Source: Bifidobacterium rousetti
Lineage (GTDB): Bacteria; Actinomycetota; Actinomycetes; Actinomycetales; Bifidobacteriaceae
Reading direction: 5' to 3'
NCBI RefSeq assembly: GCF_008698235.1
Contig: NZ_PEBH01000001.1
Location: forward strand, 349,617 to 413,616
Length of the DNA stretch: 64,000 bases
The notes below the pieces were generated by a model. That model was not told the DNA's origin and did not search any database. It was given only the letters and a program-made list of their open reading frames with translations. Shown in pieces: positions 51,636 to 61,078 of the stretch. The translations under genes and the position numbers were made by a program. Every line of letters begins with the position of its first letter. Positions within the stretch are counted from its first letter, which is position 1.

Positions 51636-52063
51636 CCAGACTGGTGATCGACACCAACGTGTTCCTCGACGTCATACTGGCCCGCAAGCCGCTATGCGAC
51701 GCTTCGGCGGCGGTGCTCGACCTGTCGTCCAGACCGGGGTACGAACTGCTGATGCCGGCCCACTCGGCCGCCACCATCGCCTACATCGTGGAGGCGAACC
51801 GGAACCGGGACAAGGCGCGGCGGGCGCTGTCGCTGTGTCTCGGCATCGCGCATGTGGCCGCGCTGGACGAGACCGCCATCCTGCGCGGGCTGTCCTATGG
51901 GTTCGGGGATACGGAGGATTCGTGTATCGCCGCCATCGCGGAACGGGAGCGGGCGGATTGCATCATCACCGACAACGTGAAGGATTTCGCGCTCTCCCCC
52001 GTGCCCGCGGTCACGCCGAGCGAATACCTCGGACGCATCGCAATCACACCCGAACGGGAGTAA
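51632..52063 (+). CDS. vapC: PIN-domain toxin (VapC-like ribonuclease)
   Basis: This 143-residue PIN domain has the acidic metal-binding residues in RLVIDTNVFLDVILARKP, an Asp/Glu in AALDETAILRGLSYG, DTEDSCIAAIAERERADCII and TDNVKDF. VapC toxins cut RNA, often initiator tRNA or 23S rRNA; the target here is unknown. The toxin follows the antitoxin in a coupled operon. Confidence 0.85.
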   Translation: MTRLVIDTNVFLDVILARKPLCDASAAVLDLSSRPGYELLMPAHSAATIAYIVEANRNRDKARRALSLCLGIAHVAALDETAILRGLSYGFGDTEDSCIAAIAERERADCIITDNVKDFALSPVPAVTPSEYLGRIAITPERE

Positions 52064-52131
52064 CGGAATTCCACGGACATGGGATCGCACCCTGATATCG
52101 CATCCCGGCATCAACGACAAGGAGACAGAAC

Positions 52132-52785
52132 ATGAACGAGACGACGAAGACGGACGGGGCGGCGAAGGCGCTGATCGTGGTGGACGTGCAGCCGACGTTC
52201 TGCGAGGGCGGCGAGCTCGGCGTGGATGGCGGCGACGCGGTCGCCGAACGGATCGCCGCATACGTGCGGCGGCATCGCGGCGACTACGCGTTCATCGCCA
52301 CCACGCAGGACTGGCACATCGAGCCGGGAGCGCACTGGTCCGATCATTCCGATTTCGTGGACACGTGGCCTGTGCATGGCAGGGCGGGCAGCCCGAACGC
52401 GCGGCTGCATCCCGCGATCGAGGGGCTCGGCATCGCGCACCACTTCAAGAAGGGCCAGTATTCGGCGGCCTACTCCGGTTTCGAGGGCATCGAGGACAAC
52501 ACGGAGAGCATCCAAAGCCGCGCCGAGGTCGAGGCCGCGCAGGAGGCGGGACATACGCTCGCCAACGCGCTCAAGGCCACCGGCGTCACGCGGGTGGACG
52601 TGGTCGGCATCGCCGAATCGCATTGCGTCAAGGAGACCGCGCTCGACGCGCTCCGTCTCGGATACCAGGTCAACGTGTTCGAGGACCTGACCGTTCCGGT
52701 CAGCGAGGAGCTGGGCGTCGCGGCACGCGGAGAGATGGCCGGGGCCGGCGTCACGCTCGCCGAATCGCAGACCGAGACGCGATAA
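52132..52785 (+). CDS. pncA: Nicotinamidase/isochorismatase-family hydrolase
   Basis: This 217-residue protein has the catalytic triad of the family: Asp in LIVVDVQPTFCEGGEL, Lys in HHFKKGQYSAAYSGFEG, and Cys in VVGIAESHCVKETALDAL. The metal-binding TQDWH..P..HW block is kept. FxKGQ..AYSGFEG matches nicotinamidase rather than isochorismatase, so the likely reaction is nicotinamide to nicotinate in NAD salvage. AAGGAGAC precedes the ATG. It lies 68 bases after the toxin gene. Confidence 0.85.
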   Translation: MNETTKTDGAAKALIVVDVQPTFCEGGELGVDGGDAVAERIAAYVRRHRGDYAFIATTQDWHIEPGAHWSDHSDFVDTWPVHGRAGSPNARLHPAIEGLGIAHHFKKGQYSAAYSGFEGIEDNTESIQSRAEVEAAQEAGHTLANALKATGVTRVDVVGIAESHCVKETALDALRLGYQVNVFEDLTVPVSEELGVAARGEMAGAGVTLAESQTETR

Positions 52786-52979
52786 CGGCCAGGGCCGGAC
52801 GTTCCCGGATGACGACGTCATGCCTTCCGGGAATATTTCGCCATAAGCAGGATGAATACCGGCATCGGCATAGCGCATGTGTCGAAACGCCATAATGTTG
52901 AAGGCAGGGACGGCAAAGGAACCGTCCGGCACCCGCCGGGGACGACGGGCGAACGAAGGCACGAACCGAAAGGACGATC

Positions 52980-53939
52980 ATGAGCGACAGGCGTGTGAAG
53001 GTCGGCGACAGCGACCTCGAGGTGTTCCCGCTGGTACTGGGCGGCAACACGTTCGGATGGACCAGCGACGAGGCGACGAGCCGCAGGGTCCTCGACGAGT
53101 ACGTGGAGGCCGGCGGCAACTTCATCGACACGGCCGACGTGTATTCGGCGTGGGCGCCGGGCAACGCGGGCGGCGAATCCGAGATCCTCCTCGGCCGTTG
53201 GCTCGCCGTGCGCGGCAACCGCGACAAGGTCGTCATCGCCACGAAGGTCAGCGAACACCCGCAGTACAAGGGTCTCGGCCACGACAACGTGATCGCCGCC
53301 GCCAACGAGTCGCTGCTGCGTCTCGGCGTCGACGCGATCGACCTGTACTACGCGCACTTCGACGACAAGTCGACCCCGCTCGAGGAGACCGCCGCCGCGT
53401 TCGACGAGCTCGTCAAGGCCGGCAAGGTCCGTGCGATCGGCCTGTCCAACTACACGGCCGACCGCATCGAGGAATGGTTCCGCATCGCCCGCGAGCACGG
53501 CTACGCGCTGCCGGTCGCATTGGAGCCGCACTACAACCTCGTCGCCCGCGGCAACTACGAGCGCACGCTCGCCCCCGTCGCCGAACGCGAGAACCTCGCC
53601 GTGTTCCCCTACTTCTCGCTGGCCGCCGGCTTCCTGACCGGCAAGTACCGTTCCGCCGCGGACGCCGAGGGCAAGGCACGCCAGGGCATGGTCGCCGACT
53701 ACCTCAACGCCGACGGCTTCGCGCTGGTCGACACGCTCGACGAGGTCGCCAAGGCGCACGGCGCGGCGATCGCCACGGTCGCGCTCGCATGGCTGCGCCA
53801 CCGCCCGCAGGTCGCCGGCCCCATCGCCTCGGCGCGCACGCCCGAGCAGCTGCCCGCGCTCCTCGCCTCCGTGGACCTCGACCTGACCACCGACGAGGTC
53901 GCCGCGCTCGACAAGGCGTCCGAGCCGTTCACGAAGTGA
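52980..53939 (+). CDS. Aldo/keto reductase
   Basis: This 319-residue (beta/alpha)8 NADPH-dependent oxidoreductase has the catalytic tetrad: Asp and Tyr in FIDTADVYSAWAPGN, Lys in VVIATKVSEHPQY, His in IDLYYAHFDDKSTP, and the cofactor-binding tail GPIASARTPEQLPALLASVD. It groups with the YghZ/AKR11-12-like soluble reductases. The physiological carbonyl substrate is unknown. GAAAGGAC precedes the ATG. It converges on sbcC. Confidence 0.9.
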   Translation: MSDRRVKVGDSDLEVFPLVLGGNTFGWTSDEATSRRVLDEYVEAGGNFIDTADVYSAWAPGNAGGESEILLGRWLAVRGNRDKVVIATKVSEHPQYKGLGHDNVIAAANESLLRLGVDAIDLYYAHFDDKSTPLEETAAAFDELVKAGKVRAIGLSNYTADRIEEWFRIAREHGYALPVALEPHYNLVARGNYERTLAPVAERENLAVFPYFSLAAGFLTGKYRSAADAEGKARQGMVADYLNADGFALVDTLDEVAKAHGAAIATVALAWLRHRPQVAGPIASARTPEQLPALLASVDLDLTTDEVAALDKASEPFTK

Positions 53940-53943
53940 CGGC

Positions 53944-53980
53944 ATCGTGTGGTTCGCGGCGAACCCGCGAACCACACGAT
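53944..53980. terminator. Bidirectional hairpin between aldo/keto reductase and sbcC
   Basis: A perfect 15-bp stem ATCGTGTGGTTCGCG/CGCGAACCACACGAT has a 7-base loop and fills the 48-base gap between two convergent stops. There is no T-run on either side. Confidence 0.78.
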
Positions 53981-53987
53981 CATGGCA

Positions 53988-56900
53988 TCAGGCCGTCACT
54001 TGCAGACGGCTCTCCCCGTTCGGCGTGACTCTGCCGACGGTGATCCGCTCGTTGATCTGGTCCTTGAGCCAGTCGACGTGGGAGATGATGCCGATGTCGC
54101 GGGTGGCGCAGATGCGGCGCAGCATCCCCATCACGTCGGCCAGATAATCCTCGGACAGGGTGCCGAACCCCTCGTCGACGAACAGCGTGTCCATCGCGAT
54201 CCCTCCGTTCTCGGCCTGGATGACGTCGGCGAGCCCCAGCGCGAGCGCCAGCGAGACGAAGAACGTCTCGCCGCCGGACAGGGTTCCGGGATTGCGCTCC
54301 TGTTCGGTGCGCCGGTCGAACACGGTGATCGACAGCCCGGTCTTCGCATTGGCCGGCGCGGTACCGCTCTCGTCGAGCCGCAGCTCGTAAATGCCGCCCC
54401 TTATGTCCGCGAGCAGTTCGTTGGCCCTGTCGAGCACGTCGCGGAACCGTTCGGTGATGGCGAACGTGATGAGGGTCATCCGTCGTTCGGACAGGGTGCC
54501 GCGGTCGGCGTTCGCGAGATCCGCCATACGCCGCACCGGCTCGAACGCATCGATCTTCGCCGCCCAACGGTCGACGGCGGCGTCCATGGCCGCGACCTGC
54601 GTCCTCCAACTGTCATGCAGCGCGTCGAGCGTACCGGCGCGCCTGTCGGCCTCGGCGGCCCGCCGTTCGGCGTCGTCCACGGCCGAACGGAGCGCGGCGG
54701 TGTCGATGGCGTCGATGGCGGCGCCCAGCGGCGTGGGTTCGCCGTCGTCCGAATACGCCGAGGTCGGCAGTCCCGTCGGGTCCGGCAGGCCCAATGCGCG
54801 GCGGTTCTCACCCGTGACGGCCTCGACCCTGCCGTGCAGGTCCTCGCGGGATCGCGTGAGGTTCGCCTGCTCGGTCCTCACCGCGTCGTCATGCCGTTGG
54901 ATCGCGTCCTGCAGACCGTCTTGCTTGTCCTCGGACAGCCCGGCGTCCTCGGCCTCGCGCACGGTCGCGAACACGCTGTCGGACAGGGCCTTGTCCAGCT
55001 TTCCGGCCGCCTCGTCGACGGCTTGCGCGGCGGTCCGGGCCTGCGTCCGTTTCTCCGCGCACTGCCTGTCCAATTGGTCCCGTTCGTCGATGGCCTGTTT
55101 CAACTGGTCGGCCTTCCGTTGCTGGCTTTCCGCCCGCTCAAGCCGGATGCGGGCGTTCTCGCGTTCGGCCTCGATGGATTCGCGGGTGTGCCCGGCGGCC
55201 TGTCGTTCGGCGTTCGTCAGCGCCTTGAGGGTTTCCGCTTCCCTGGTCTGGGCCGCGGCGAGGTGCTGTCCGGCGGCTTGGGCCGACTGTTCGGCCGCGG
55301 CGATGGCCTTCCTGCTCGCTTCGAGTTCGCCCTGCCGGTCGTGGAGCGTTTTCAGCGCCTCGAGCCGGTCGGTGATCTCCCTGACGTATGCGCGGGACTG
55401 TTCGACGGAGCGCCGCCCGCATTGTTCGCGGTGGGAGTCGAGATCACGTCGCGCGTCGCCCACGTCTTTGCGCGCCTGTTCGGCGGCGTCCCGCTTCTCC
55501 CTGACCCGCTGCTCCAGTTCCTCCAGTTCGTCGGCCTTGCGCTGGGTGTCCGGTTCGACGGCCGGGTGCGGGTGGTCGAGGCTGCCGCACACCGGGCATG
55601 GCAGGCCGTCCTGAAGTTGCGCGGCGTATTGCGCCGCCCCGGATTGCGCGATGTCGTTCCTGACCGTCCGGAGCGTGTGCTCGGCCTCGGCCTGCGCGTC
55701 CTCGGCCTGTTGGCGTTCGCGCTCCAGCTCGGGGATCCGCTGTTCGAGGCGTTCGGCGTCGACCGCGTGGCCGAGCGCCTGCTCGGCGAGGGCGAGCTCC
55801 CTGCGCAGTCCCTCCTCGCCGCCGAGCTTCTCGGCGATGTCCCGCAGCCGCCGGTCGACGTCCTGCGCGGCGGGCAGCGCGTCAAGCGCCTGCTTCGCCT
55901 GTTCCAGAGACGTTCCCGCCGTATCGAGTTCCGTCTTCGCGTGGTCGTGGTCCTGCCGTGCATGGTCGACCGCGTCGAGGAGCCGCTCATGTTCTCCGGC
56001 ACGGTCGAGGTCGCCGCGGGCGGCTTGTGCGTCGGCGGCGTCGTGCAGCGCCTGGTCGTGTTCCGCCTCCAGATCGGTTTTGGCGGGCAGTTCGTCCAGT
56101 TGGCTGCGCAACCGGTCGGCTGCCTTGCCGAGAAGGTCCCGCTTCGCCGTCAGCGACGCGAGCTCGCGGTCGAGGTCGATGAGCGGTTGGGCGGCGGCCG
56201 CCCGTTCGAGGCTTCGACGGGATTCGTCGATGGATACGTCCTTTCCACGCAGCTCGCGCAGCGCGAGCACGTCACGCCGTTCCCGTTGCGCGGCGTCGCA
56301 CAGCGCGAGCGCCGCGTCGTGACGGTCACGCGCCGAGGCGAGAGCGGCTTTGGCCTGTGCCGACGCCTTGCCGCAATCGTCGATCAGCTTGTCGCACGCG
56401 GTGTCGACGTCGTCGACGGTGCGATGGAGCGCGGCGGCGATCTCGTCCGGCTCGTGCGCGGGGAAGGCGAGCCTGCCGTCATCGTCGCGGTCGAGCCCCC
56501 AGCGTTCGTTGGAGAGCAGGCCGGTGTCCGGGGCGTCGTCATCGGACGTGCCGGCGTCCGACGATGCGGTGCCGTCGGCATCCCCCGCGTTTGCGGCGGA
56601 CTCGGCGGGTTCGGTGCCGGACGTGTCGTCGTCCGATGGCGCGGCTCCCCGTTCGAGGATGTCCGCGGCGGTCCGTCTGGCGGCGGCGATGCCGCCGACG
56701 AGCGTCGAGGCGGCTTGGTTCGTCTCTCCCTGCATCAGCTTTCGGCGTTCGACAAGCCGATCCTGAATATGCTCGTACACCTCGGCGCCGAACAGGTCCT
56801 TGACGAGTTCGGTGCGGTCCTCGGGTTTCATGGACAGGAACATGGCGAACTGCCCTTGGGCGAGCATGATGGTGCGGGCGAACTGCCTGCGGTCGAGGCC

Positions 56901-57416
56901 GATCAGGCGTTGGATCTCCTCGCCCACCTCATCCGCGCGCGTGGACATCGCCTCGGCGTGGCCGGCCTGCTCGGCGTAGTCGAAGAACCGTTCGGGGTCG
57001 TTGACCCGCTTCTCGGCCAGCGCGCCGATGCCGCGATCGAGACGCATGAGCTTGGCGCTCGCTTTGTGCGTCGTGGTCCCCTCGCCCCTCGCCTTCGGCT
57101 GCTCGTAGGCGGGTGTGCGACGCACCTCGTAGTAGTCGTCGCCCGAACGGAAGATCAGATCGACGTAGGTCTCCACGCGCTCGTCCGTCAGGAAGCGGGA
57201 GCGGACGCGCTGCCTGTCGCCCACCGCGGTCAGGCTGTCGCTGCCGGAGATGGTCCCGTACAGGGCGAACGACAGGCAGTCGAGGATCGTGGTCTTGCCG
57301 GCGCCGGTCTGCCCTTCGATGAGGAACATGTGGCCGCGGGTCAGCGCGGCGAAGTCGATGGCGTATTCGTTCCGGTACGGTCCGAACCCGCGGAATTTCA
57401 TGGCGATGAGCTTCAT
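53988..57416 (-). CDS. sbcC: Nuclease SbcC, ATPase subunit
   Basis: This 1142-residue SMC-like ATPase has Walker A EGQTGAGKTT (residues 34-43), a long coiled coil broken by the zinc hook LPCPVCGS (about 606), ABC signature LSGGE (about 1043) and Walker B DTLFVDEGFG (about 1078). An acidic low-complexity insertion lies at about 255-300 (DDDTSGTEPAES). With SbcD it forms the Mre11-Rad50-type nuclease that cuts hairpins and processes DNA ends. It starts 21 bases after the sbcD stop. Confidence 0.95.
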   Translation of the reverse strand: MKLIAMKFRGFGPYRNEYAIDFAALTRGHMFLIEGQTGAGKTTILDCLSFALYGTISGSDSLTAVGDRQRVRSRFLTDERVETYVDLIFRSGDDYYEVRRTPAYEQPKARGEGTTTHKASAKLMRLDRGIGALAEKRVNDPERFFDYAEQAGHAEAMSTRADEVGEEIQRLIGLDRRQFARTIMLAQGQFAMFLSMKPEDRTELVKDLFGAEVYEHIQDRLVERRKLMQGETNQAASTLVGGIAAARRTAADILERGAAPSDDDTSGTEPAESAANAGDADGTASSDAGTSDDDAPDTGLLSNERWGLDRDDDGRLAFPAHEPDEIAAALHRTVDDVDTACDKLIDDCGKASAQAKAALASARDRHDAALALCDAAQRERRDVLALRELRGKDVSIDESRRSLERAAAAQPLIDLDRELASLTAKRDLLGKAADRLRSQLDELPAKTDLEAEHDQALHDAADAQAARGDLDRAGEHERLLDAVDHARQDHDHAKTELDTAGTSLEQAKQALDALPAAQDVDRRLRDIAEKLGGEEGLRRELALAEQALGHAVDAERLEQRIPELERERQQAEDAQAEAEHTLRTVRNDIAQSGAAQYAAQLQDGLPCPVCGSLDHPHPAVEPDTQRKADELEELEQRVREKRDAAEQARKDVGDARRDLDSHREQCGRRSVEQSRAYVREITDRLEALKTLHDRQGELEASRKAIAAAEQSAQAAGQHLAAAQTREAETLKALTNAERQAAGHTRESIEAERENARIRLERAESQQRKADQLKQAIDERDQLDRQCAEKRTQARTAAQAVDEAAGKLDKALSDSVFATVREAEDAGLSEDKQDGLQDAIQRHDDAVRTEQANLTRSREDLHGRVEAVTGENRRALGLPDPTGLPTSAYSDDGEPTPLGAAIDAIDTAALRSAVDDAERRAAEADRRAGTLDALHDSWRTQVAAMDAAVDRWAAKIDAFEPVRRMADLANADRGTLSERRMTLITFAITERFRDVLDRANELLADIRGGIYELRLDESGTAPANAKTGLSITVFDRRTEQERNPGTLSGGETFFVSLALALGLADVIQAENGGIAMDTLFVDEGFGTLSEDYLADVMGMLRRICATRDIGIISHVDWLKDQINERITVGRVTPNGESRLQVTA

Positions 57417-57437
57417 ATCGGATATCCCTTCCCTGTC

Positions 57438-58763
57438 CTACTTGTCCCCGTGCCTGTCCTCGTCGCCGCGCGTGGCGGCCGTGTCTCCGGCATGCTCGGC
57501 GTGCCTGGCGCGCACGTCCTCCACGGCGGAACGCAGCACCCGCCGCTCGGCGGCATCCGGGTCCCGGTGCAGGTGATAGCGCACGAACTGTTCGAGCACG
57601 TCCATCTCCGAACGGGTCTTCCTCAGGTCCACCGTGCGCCGGTCCGAGACGGCCGTGCGGCGGTCGTAGACGATGTTCTTCTCCAGCGCGTGCGGGTAGC
57701 GGGCGTCGATCTTCTGATAGATGCCCTGGGGGAACTCGTCGGCGTGCACGGTGACGGACACCCAGTCGTCCCGATGTCCGTCGGCGAGAGGTCCGAGGAT
57801 CTCGTCCATCGAACCCTCCAGACGCACGAACGCCGGTTCGCCGGATTCCACCGGCACCGTGCGGATATCGGCTACCTCGCCGTCGGCGACATCAAACAGC
57901 ACCACGCTTTTGCCGTTGCCCTCGGCCGGCGGCGTGCACGCCTCGGAGAACGAATAGGCCAGCAGCGACCCGCTGTATCGGGCCTCGGGCGTGGCCCCGA
58001 GATCGAATTCCGATCCGCCTGCGGGCGAGTCCGGGATCGTCACCCGCTGCGGTCGGTGCAGATGGCCGAGCGCCAGATAGTCGAGCCCTGACCGGGAGAA
58101 CAGCGCCACGGGGACGCTGTCGACGCCGCCCACGGTGATCGCGCGCTCGGAGTCGCTGGGCGTGGCGCCGGACACGAACGCATGGGCCATGAGCACGGCC
58201 GTCGGCTTGCGGCCGCCGGCCCGGCGGGCTGCGAGGTCGCGTGTGACGAGCCGCAGCGCGGCGCGCATCATGCCCTCATGGGATCTGGGGATCGCGTAGT
58301 CGATCCCGGCCTCGTCCAGCAGCGCCTGCATCCGGGACCGGGCCGCGTCCGGGTCGAGGTAGGGCAGCGCGTACACGGCGAGCCGCTCGTCGTCACGGTC
58401 GACCATGACCGGTTCTCCGATGCCGTCGAGATCGCACCGCAGGTGCACGTTGCCGCGCATCAGCCCGGCCCCCGCGCCGAGACGGATCGCGGAATCATGG
58501 TTGCCGGGCGTGATGACGATCTCCAAGGGGCGGCCGTCGACCTCGACGCGGCCGAGACGGTCGAACATCTCGCCGAACAGGCGGACCGCCTCCGCCGACG
58601 GCACGGACAGGTCGTAGACGTCCCCCGAGACGCACAGCACGTCCACCCGCTCGCGCTCGATGAGGTCGATCAGCCATTCCAACGCCGTACGCTGGTAGCC
58701 CAGCAGGTCCACGCCCTTGAACCTGCGCCCGATATGCCAGTCTGATGTGTGCAGCACACGCAT
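57438..58763 (-). CDS. sbcD: Nuclease SbcD, phosphoesterase subunit
   Basis: This 441-residue Mre11-like nuclease shows the phosphoesterase motifs in order: D8 and H10 in TSDWHIGR, SGDVYD, ITPGNHDSA, MAHAFVSG and ALGHLHRPQ. A C-terminal region (about 290-441) contacts SbcC. AGGGAGA lies 6 bases before the ATG at 58763, which selects this start over a 38-residue longer frame. It is the first gene of the sbcDC operon. Confidence 0.95.
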   Translation of the reverse strand: MRVLHTSDWHIGRRFKGVDLLGYQRTALEWLIDLIERERVDVLCVSGDVYDLSVPSAEAVRLFGEMFDRLGRVEVDGRPLEIVITPGNHDSAIRLGAGAGLMRGNVHLRCDLDGIGEPVMVDRDDERLAVYALPYLDPDAARSRMQALLDEAGIDYAIPRSHEGMMRAALRLVTRDLAARRAGGRKPTAVLMAHAFVSGATPSDSERAITVGGVDSVPVALFSRSGLDYLALGHLHRPQRVTIPDSPAGGSEFDLGATPEARYSGSLLAYSFSEACTPPAEGNGKSVVLFDVADGEVADIRTVPVESGEPAFVRLEGSMDEILGPLADGHRDDWVSVTVHADEFPQGIYQKIDARYPHALEKNIVYDRRTAVSDRRTVDLRKTRSEMDVLEQFVRYHLHRDPDAAERRVLRSAVEDVRARHAEHAGDTAATRGDEDRHGDK

Positions 58764-58900
58764 ATGGATCTCCCTTCGGTGTTCCGTGTGTCTCCACCAT
58801 AAACCGGACAAACACTCCGGCGTGCGGTTTGACCGATCACGTGCGGCCCGCGTACGGTGGCATACCGTAGGGAGCAAGGAAAAAGGGAAAGGACATCACC

Positions 58901-59323
58901 ATGCAGCAACCGATCATGACCGACGAACGGTTCCTGTCCGTCGCCTCGCAGCCGGCGGCCGACACCGAGGAGGATCGCCGGATCGCCGCGGACCTCGCGG
59001 ACACGCTGGCCGCGCACGCCGACTCGTGCGTGGGGCTGGCCGCGAACATGATCGGCGAGCGCAGGCGGATCATCGTGTTCCATGACGAGGCCACGGGCCG
59101 GAACATGACGATGTTCAATCCGCGTATCGTCGAGCGGGGCGGCGAATACCGCACCGAGGAGGGATGCCTGTCCCTCGCCGGCATGCGGCCCGCCGTGCGC
59201 TACGAGCGGATCACCGTCACCTACTTGAGCCGCCGGTTCCGCGAGCGCACAGCCATGTTCGAGGGGTTCACCGCGCAGATCATCCAGCATGAGATCGACC
59301 ACTGCGACGGCGTCCTGATCTGA
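58901..59323 (+). CDS. def: Peptide deformylase, variant with Met in motif 1
   Basis: This 140-residue protein has the three deformylase motifs: CVGLAANMIG, EEGCLSLAG (metal-binding Cys) and QHEIDHCDG (HExxH). In standard enzymes motif 1 is GxGLAAxQxG, with the Gln stabilising the transition state; here it is Met. A similar AANMIG form occurs in Firmicutes and may define a separate subfamily. GGAAAGGAC precedes the ATG. It stands alone, so a second, canonical def elsewhere would not be surprising. Confidence 0.85.
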   Translation: MQQPIMTDERFLSVASQPAADTEEDRRIAADLADTLAAHADSCVGLAANMIGERRRIIVFHDEATGRNMTMFNPRIVERGGEYRTEEGCLSLAGMRPAVRYERITVTYLSRRFRERTAMFEGFTAQIIQHEIDHCDGVLI

Positions 59324-59450
59324 GGAGTGAAACGGGCCTGTTCCGGCGCCTCGAACTTGTCAGACTGATCAACATGGTGATGATCGGCATCGGCCAAGAC
59401 AATATCAACAACGTGTTGAGCATATCGTCATGCCGGGCCATGACTGTCGG

Positions 59451-59879
59451 TCACGTCAGCGGGTGGCGTGCCTCCAGTTCGCAGATGACGCCGGTCTCCT
59501 TGCGGATCCATTCGACGGCCTGCAGCGCGGCGATGTTCCACAGCGCGTACGGCATGCCGCCGAAACCGGGGTGCTCGGCCCAGAAGGTCAGGTTGTCGCC
59601 GTACGCGACGAGCCGGGTGTCGGTCGTGACCGGCATTGTGGCGCGGTATATCTGATCGGCCAACGTTGCGACGAACTCGTTCGCCGCACCCAATGTGTCG
59701 ACGAGATGCTGGTCGGCCGTGACCGGCGATCCGACGATCTCCCATGACTCGACGTCCGCGGCGTCCCACTGGGCGTTCTCGCCGTTCACCTTGTTCTCGA
59801 TCGTGGCGAACAGTCTGGCGAACTCGTCCGAGGTCAGCCCGGTCACCCTGCGGCGTGTGGACAGTTCGATCGGCGTCAT
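59451..59879 (-). CDS. Hypothetical protein, 142 residues
   Basis: AAAGGAGA 5 bases before the ATG supports translation. The product is soluble and acidic (RRRVTGLTSDEFARLFATIE, VGSPVTADQHLVDTLGAANE, FGGMPYALWNIAALQAVEWI). I do not recognise a domain. It is downstream of the short-chain dehydrogenase gene on the same strand with 82 bases between. Confidence 0.65.
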   Translation of the reverse strand: MTPIELSTRRRVTGLTSDEFARLFATIENKVNGENAQWDAADVESWEIVGSPVTADQHLVDTLGAANEFVATLADQIYRATMPVTTDTRLVAYGDNLTFWAEHPGFGGMPYALWNIAALQAVEWIRKETGVICELEARHPLT

Positions 59880-59961
59880 ATCGTCTCCTTTCGGGCCGGC
59901 ATCGGGCGCGCGTCGCCGTGCGGGGCCGATGCCGGCGGGTCACCCCGGTCAGTACCCCCGG

Positions 59962-60813
59962 TCAGTACACGGAGTAGCCGCCGTCGACCTGCAGGTTGGT
60001 GCCGGTGACGTACGAGGAGGCGTCACTGGCGAGGAACAACACCGCCGTGGCGATCTCCTCGTTCGTGCCGAACCGGCGCATCGGCACCGGGGCGGTCATC
60101 ATGTCGTGCGCCTCCGGCACGATGCGCCCCTCGAAGATGCCTGACCACACGTATCCGGGGGACACCGTGTTCGACCGGATGCCGTACGGCGCCAGTGCGG
60201 CGGCGAGATAGCGCGCGTACTCGTAGACGCCCGCCTTGGACGCGCCGTACGCGGCCACCGGCGAGGGGCCACCGGCGATGAAATTCGCGTTGTGAGCGGA
60301 CAGCGACGACGTGAACACCAGCGATCCGCCGTGTCCGTGCTCGCGCATGATGTGCTGGGCGATCTGCGCGGTGAGGTACGCGCCGGTCAGGTTGATGTCG
60401 ATCGTCTTCCGCCACACCTCGTACGGCTCGTCCGCGTCGTCGCCGGGCACGTTCACGCCGGCGTTGAGGAACGCGACGTCCACGGTGCCGAGCTCGTCGA
60501 CCAGCGATTGCCTGAGCGCCTCGACCTGCTCTTTGTCGGACACGTCGCAGTAGAGCGGCACGACGTTCACACCGTATCGCGCGGACAGCTCCTGCGCGAG
60601 CGGTTCGAGCGCGTCCTTCGTGCGTTCCAGATCGACGATCGCCACGTCGGCGCCCGCCTCGGCCCATGCGGCGGCCACGTTGCGGCCGAGACCACCCGCG
60701 CCTCCGGTGACGAATCCCTTCTTGCCCTCCAGCGAGAACCGGCCCATGATGCGGTGATCCGGGTCCTTCCACTGGTCGAGCGGGTACTGGTCGAAAATCG
60801 TGGCGTCAGCCAT
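59962..60813 (-). CDS. Short-chain dehydrogenase/reductase
   Basis: This 283-residue classical SDR has cofactor loop TGGAGGLGRN (about 36-45), an acidic residue after the second strand (VAIVDLE, favouring NAD), LNAGVN, catalytic Ser in VFTSSLSAHN and YxxxK in AAYGASKAG. It resembles polyol dehydrogenases of the sorbitol/mannitol or gluconate type, but the substrate is unknown. Its upstream region holds an array of TCATATG boxes, and a TetR gene lies beyond, so inducible control is likely. Confidence 0.88.
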   Translation of the reverse strand: MADATIFDQYPLDQWKDPDHRIMGRFSLEGKKGFVTGGAGGLGRNVAAAWAEAGADVAIVDLERTKDALEPLAQELSARYGVNVVPLYCDVSDKEQVEALRQSLVDELGTVDVAFLNAGVNVPGDDADEPYEVWRKTIDINLTGAYLTAQIAQHIMREHGHGGSLVFTSSLSAHNANFIAGGPSPVAAYGASKAGVYEYARYLAAALAPYGIRSNTVSPGYVWSGIFEGRIVPEAHDMMTAPVPMRRFGTNEEIATAVLFLASDASSYVTGTNLQVDGGYSVY

Positions 60814-60907
60814 GTCGTTCTCCGTTCATATCAATGCCGCGGCGACCCCGCCTCGGCCATTGGGGCGAGACTAACACAGAAGACTGGTGGGACTCACTGA
60901 GTGTGAT

Positions 60908-60976
60908 TCATATGTAAGCAGTTGTCATATGTGATTCCACTGGTGATCCTCTCATATGAAAGCCGCAATCATATGA
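60908..60976. promoter_or_regulatory. Array of TCATATG boxes upstream of the dehydrogenase gene
   Basis: TCATATG[AT] occurs at 60908, 60925, 60952 and 60969, that is two pairs each with 17-base spacing, and a fifth copy lies at 61060. TCATATGA is itself palindromic. The boxes lie 95-160 bases before the dehydrogenase start, in a 296-base gene-free gap. They are the likely operators of the neighbouring TetR regulator. Confidence 0.6.
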
Positions 60977-61031
60977 AATGAGAAAAGCTGGGACACGGTC
61001 GGTCCGATAATCGTCAAATCGTTGATTTTCA

Positions 61032-61078
61032 GCCGTTTTGATTCAAATGATATTTACCTTCATATGAATCAAAACGGC
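61032..61078. terminator. Large inverted repeat after tetR
   Basis: A perfect 14-bp inverted repeat GCCGTTTTGATTCA/TGAATCAAAACGGC has a 19-base loop that contains most of the fifth TCATATGA box. It is 32 bases beyond the tetR stop and may serve as terminator, operator or both. Confidence 0.55.

Noticed and set aside
53949..58091. A 1380-codon open frame on the plus strand opposite sbcC and sbcD
   Set aside because: It lies antisense to two genes with complete catalytic motifs and runs through both without regard to their boundary. It is a codon-bias artefact.
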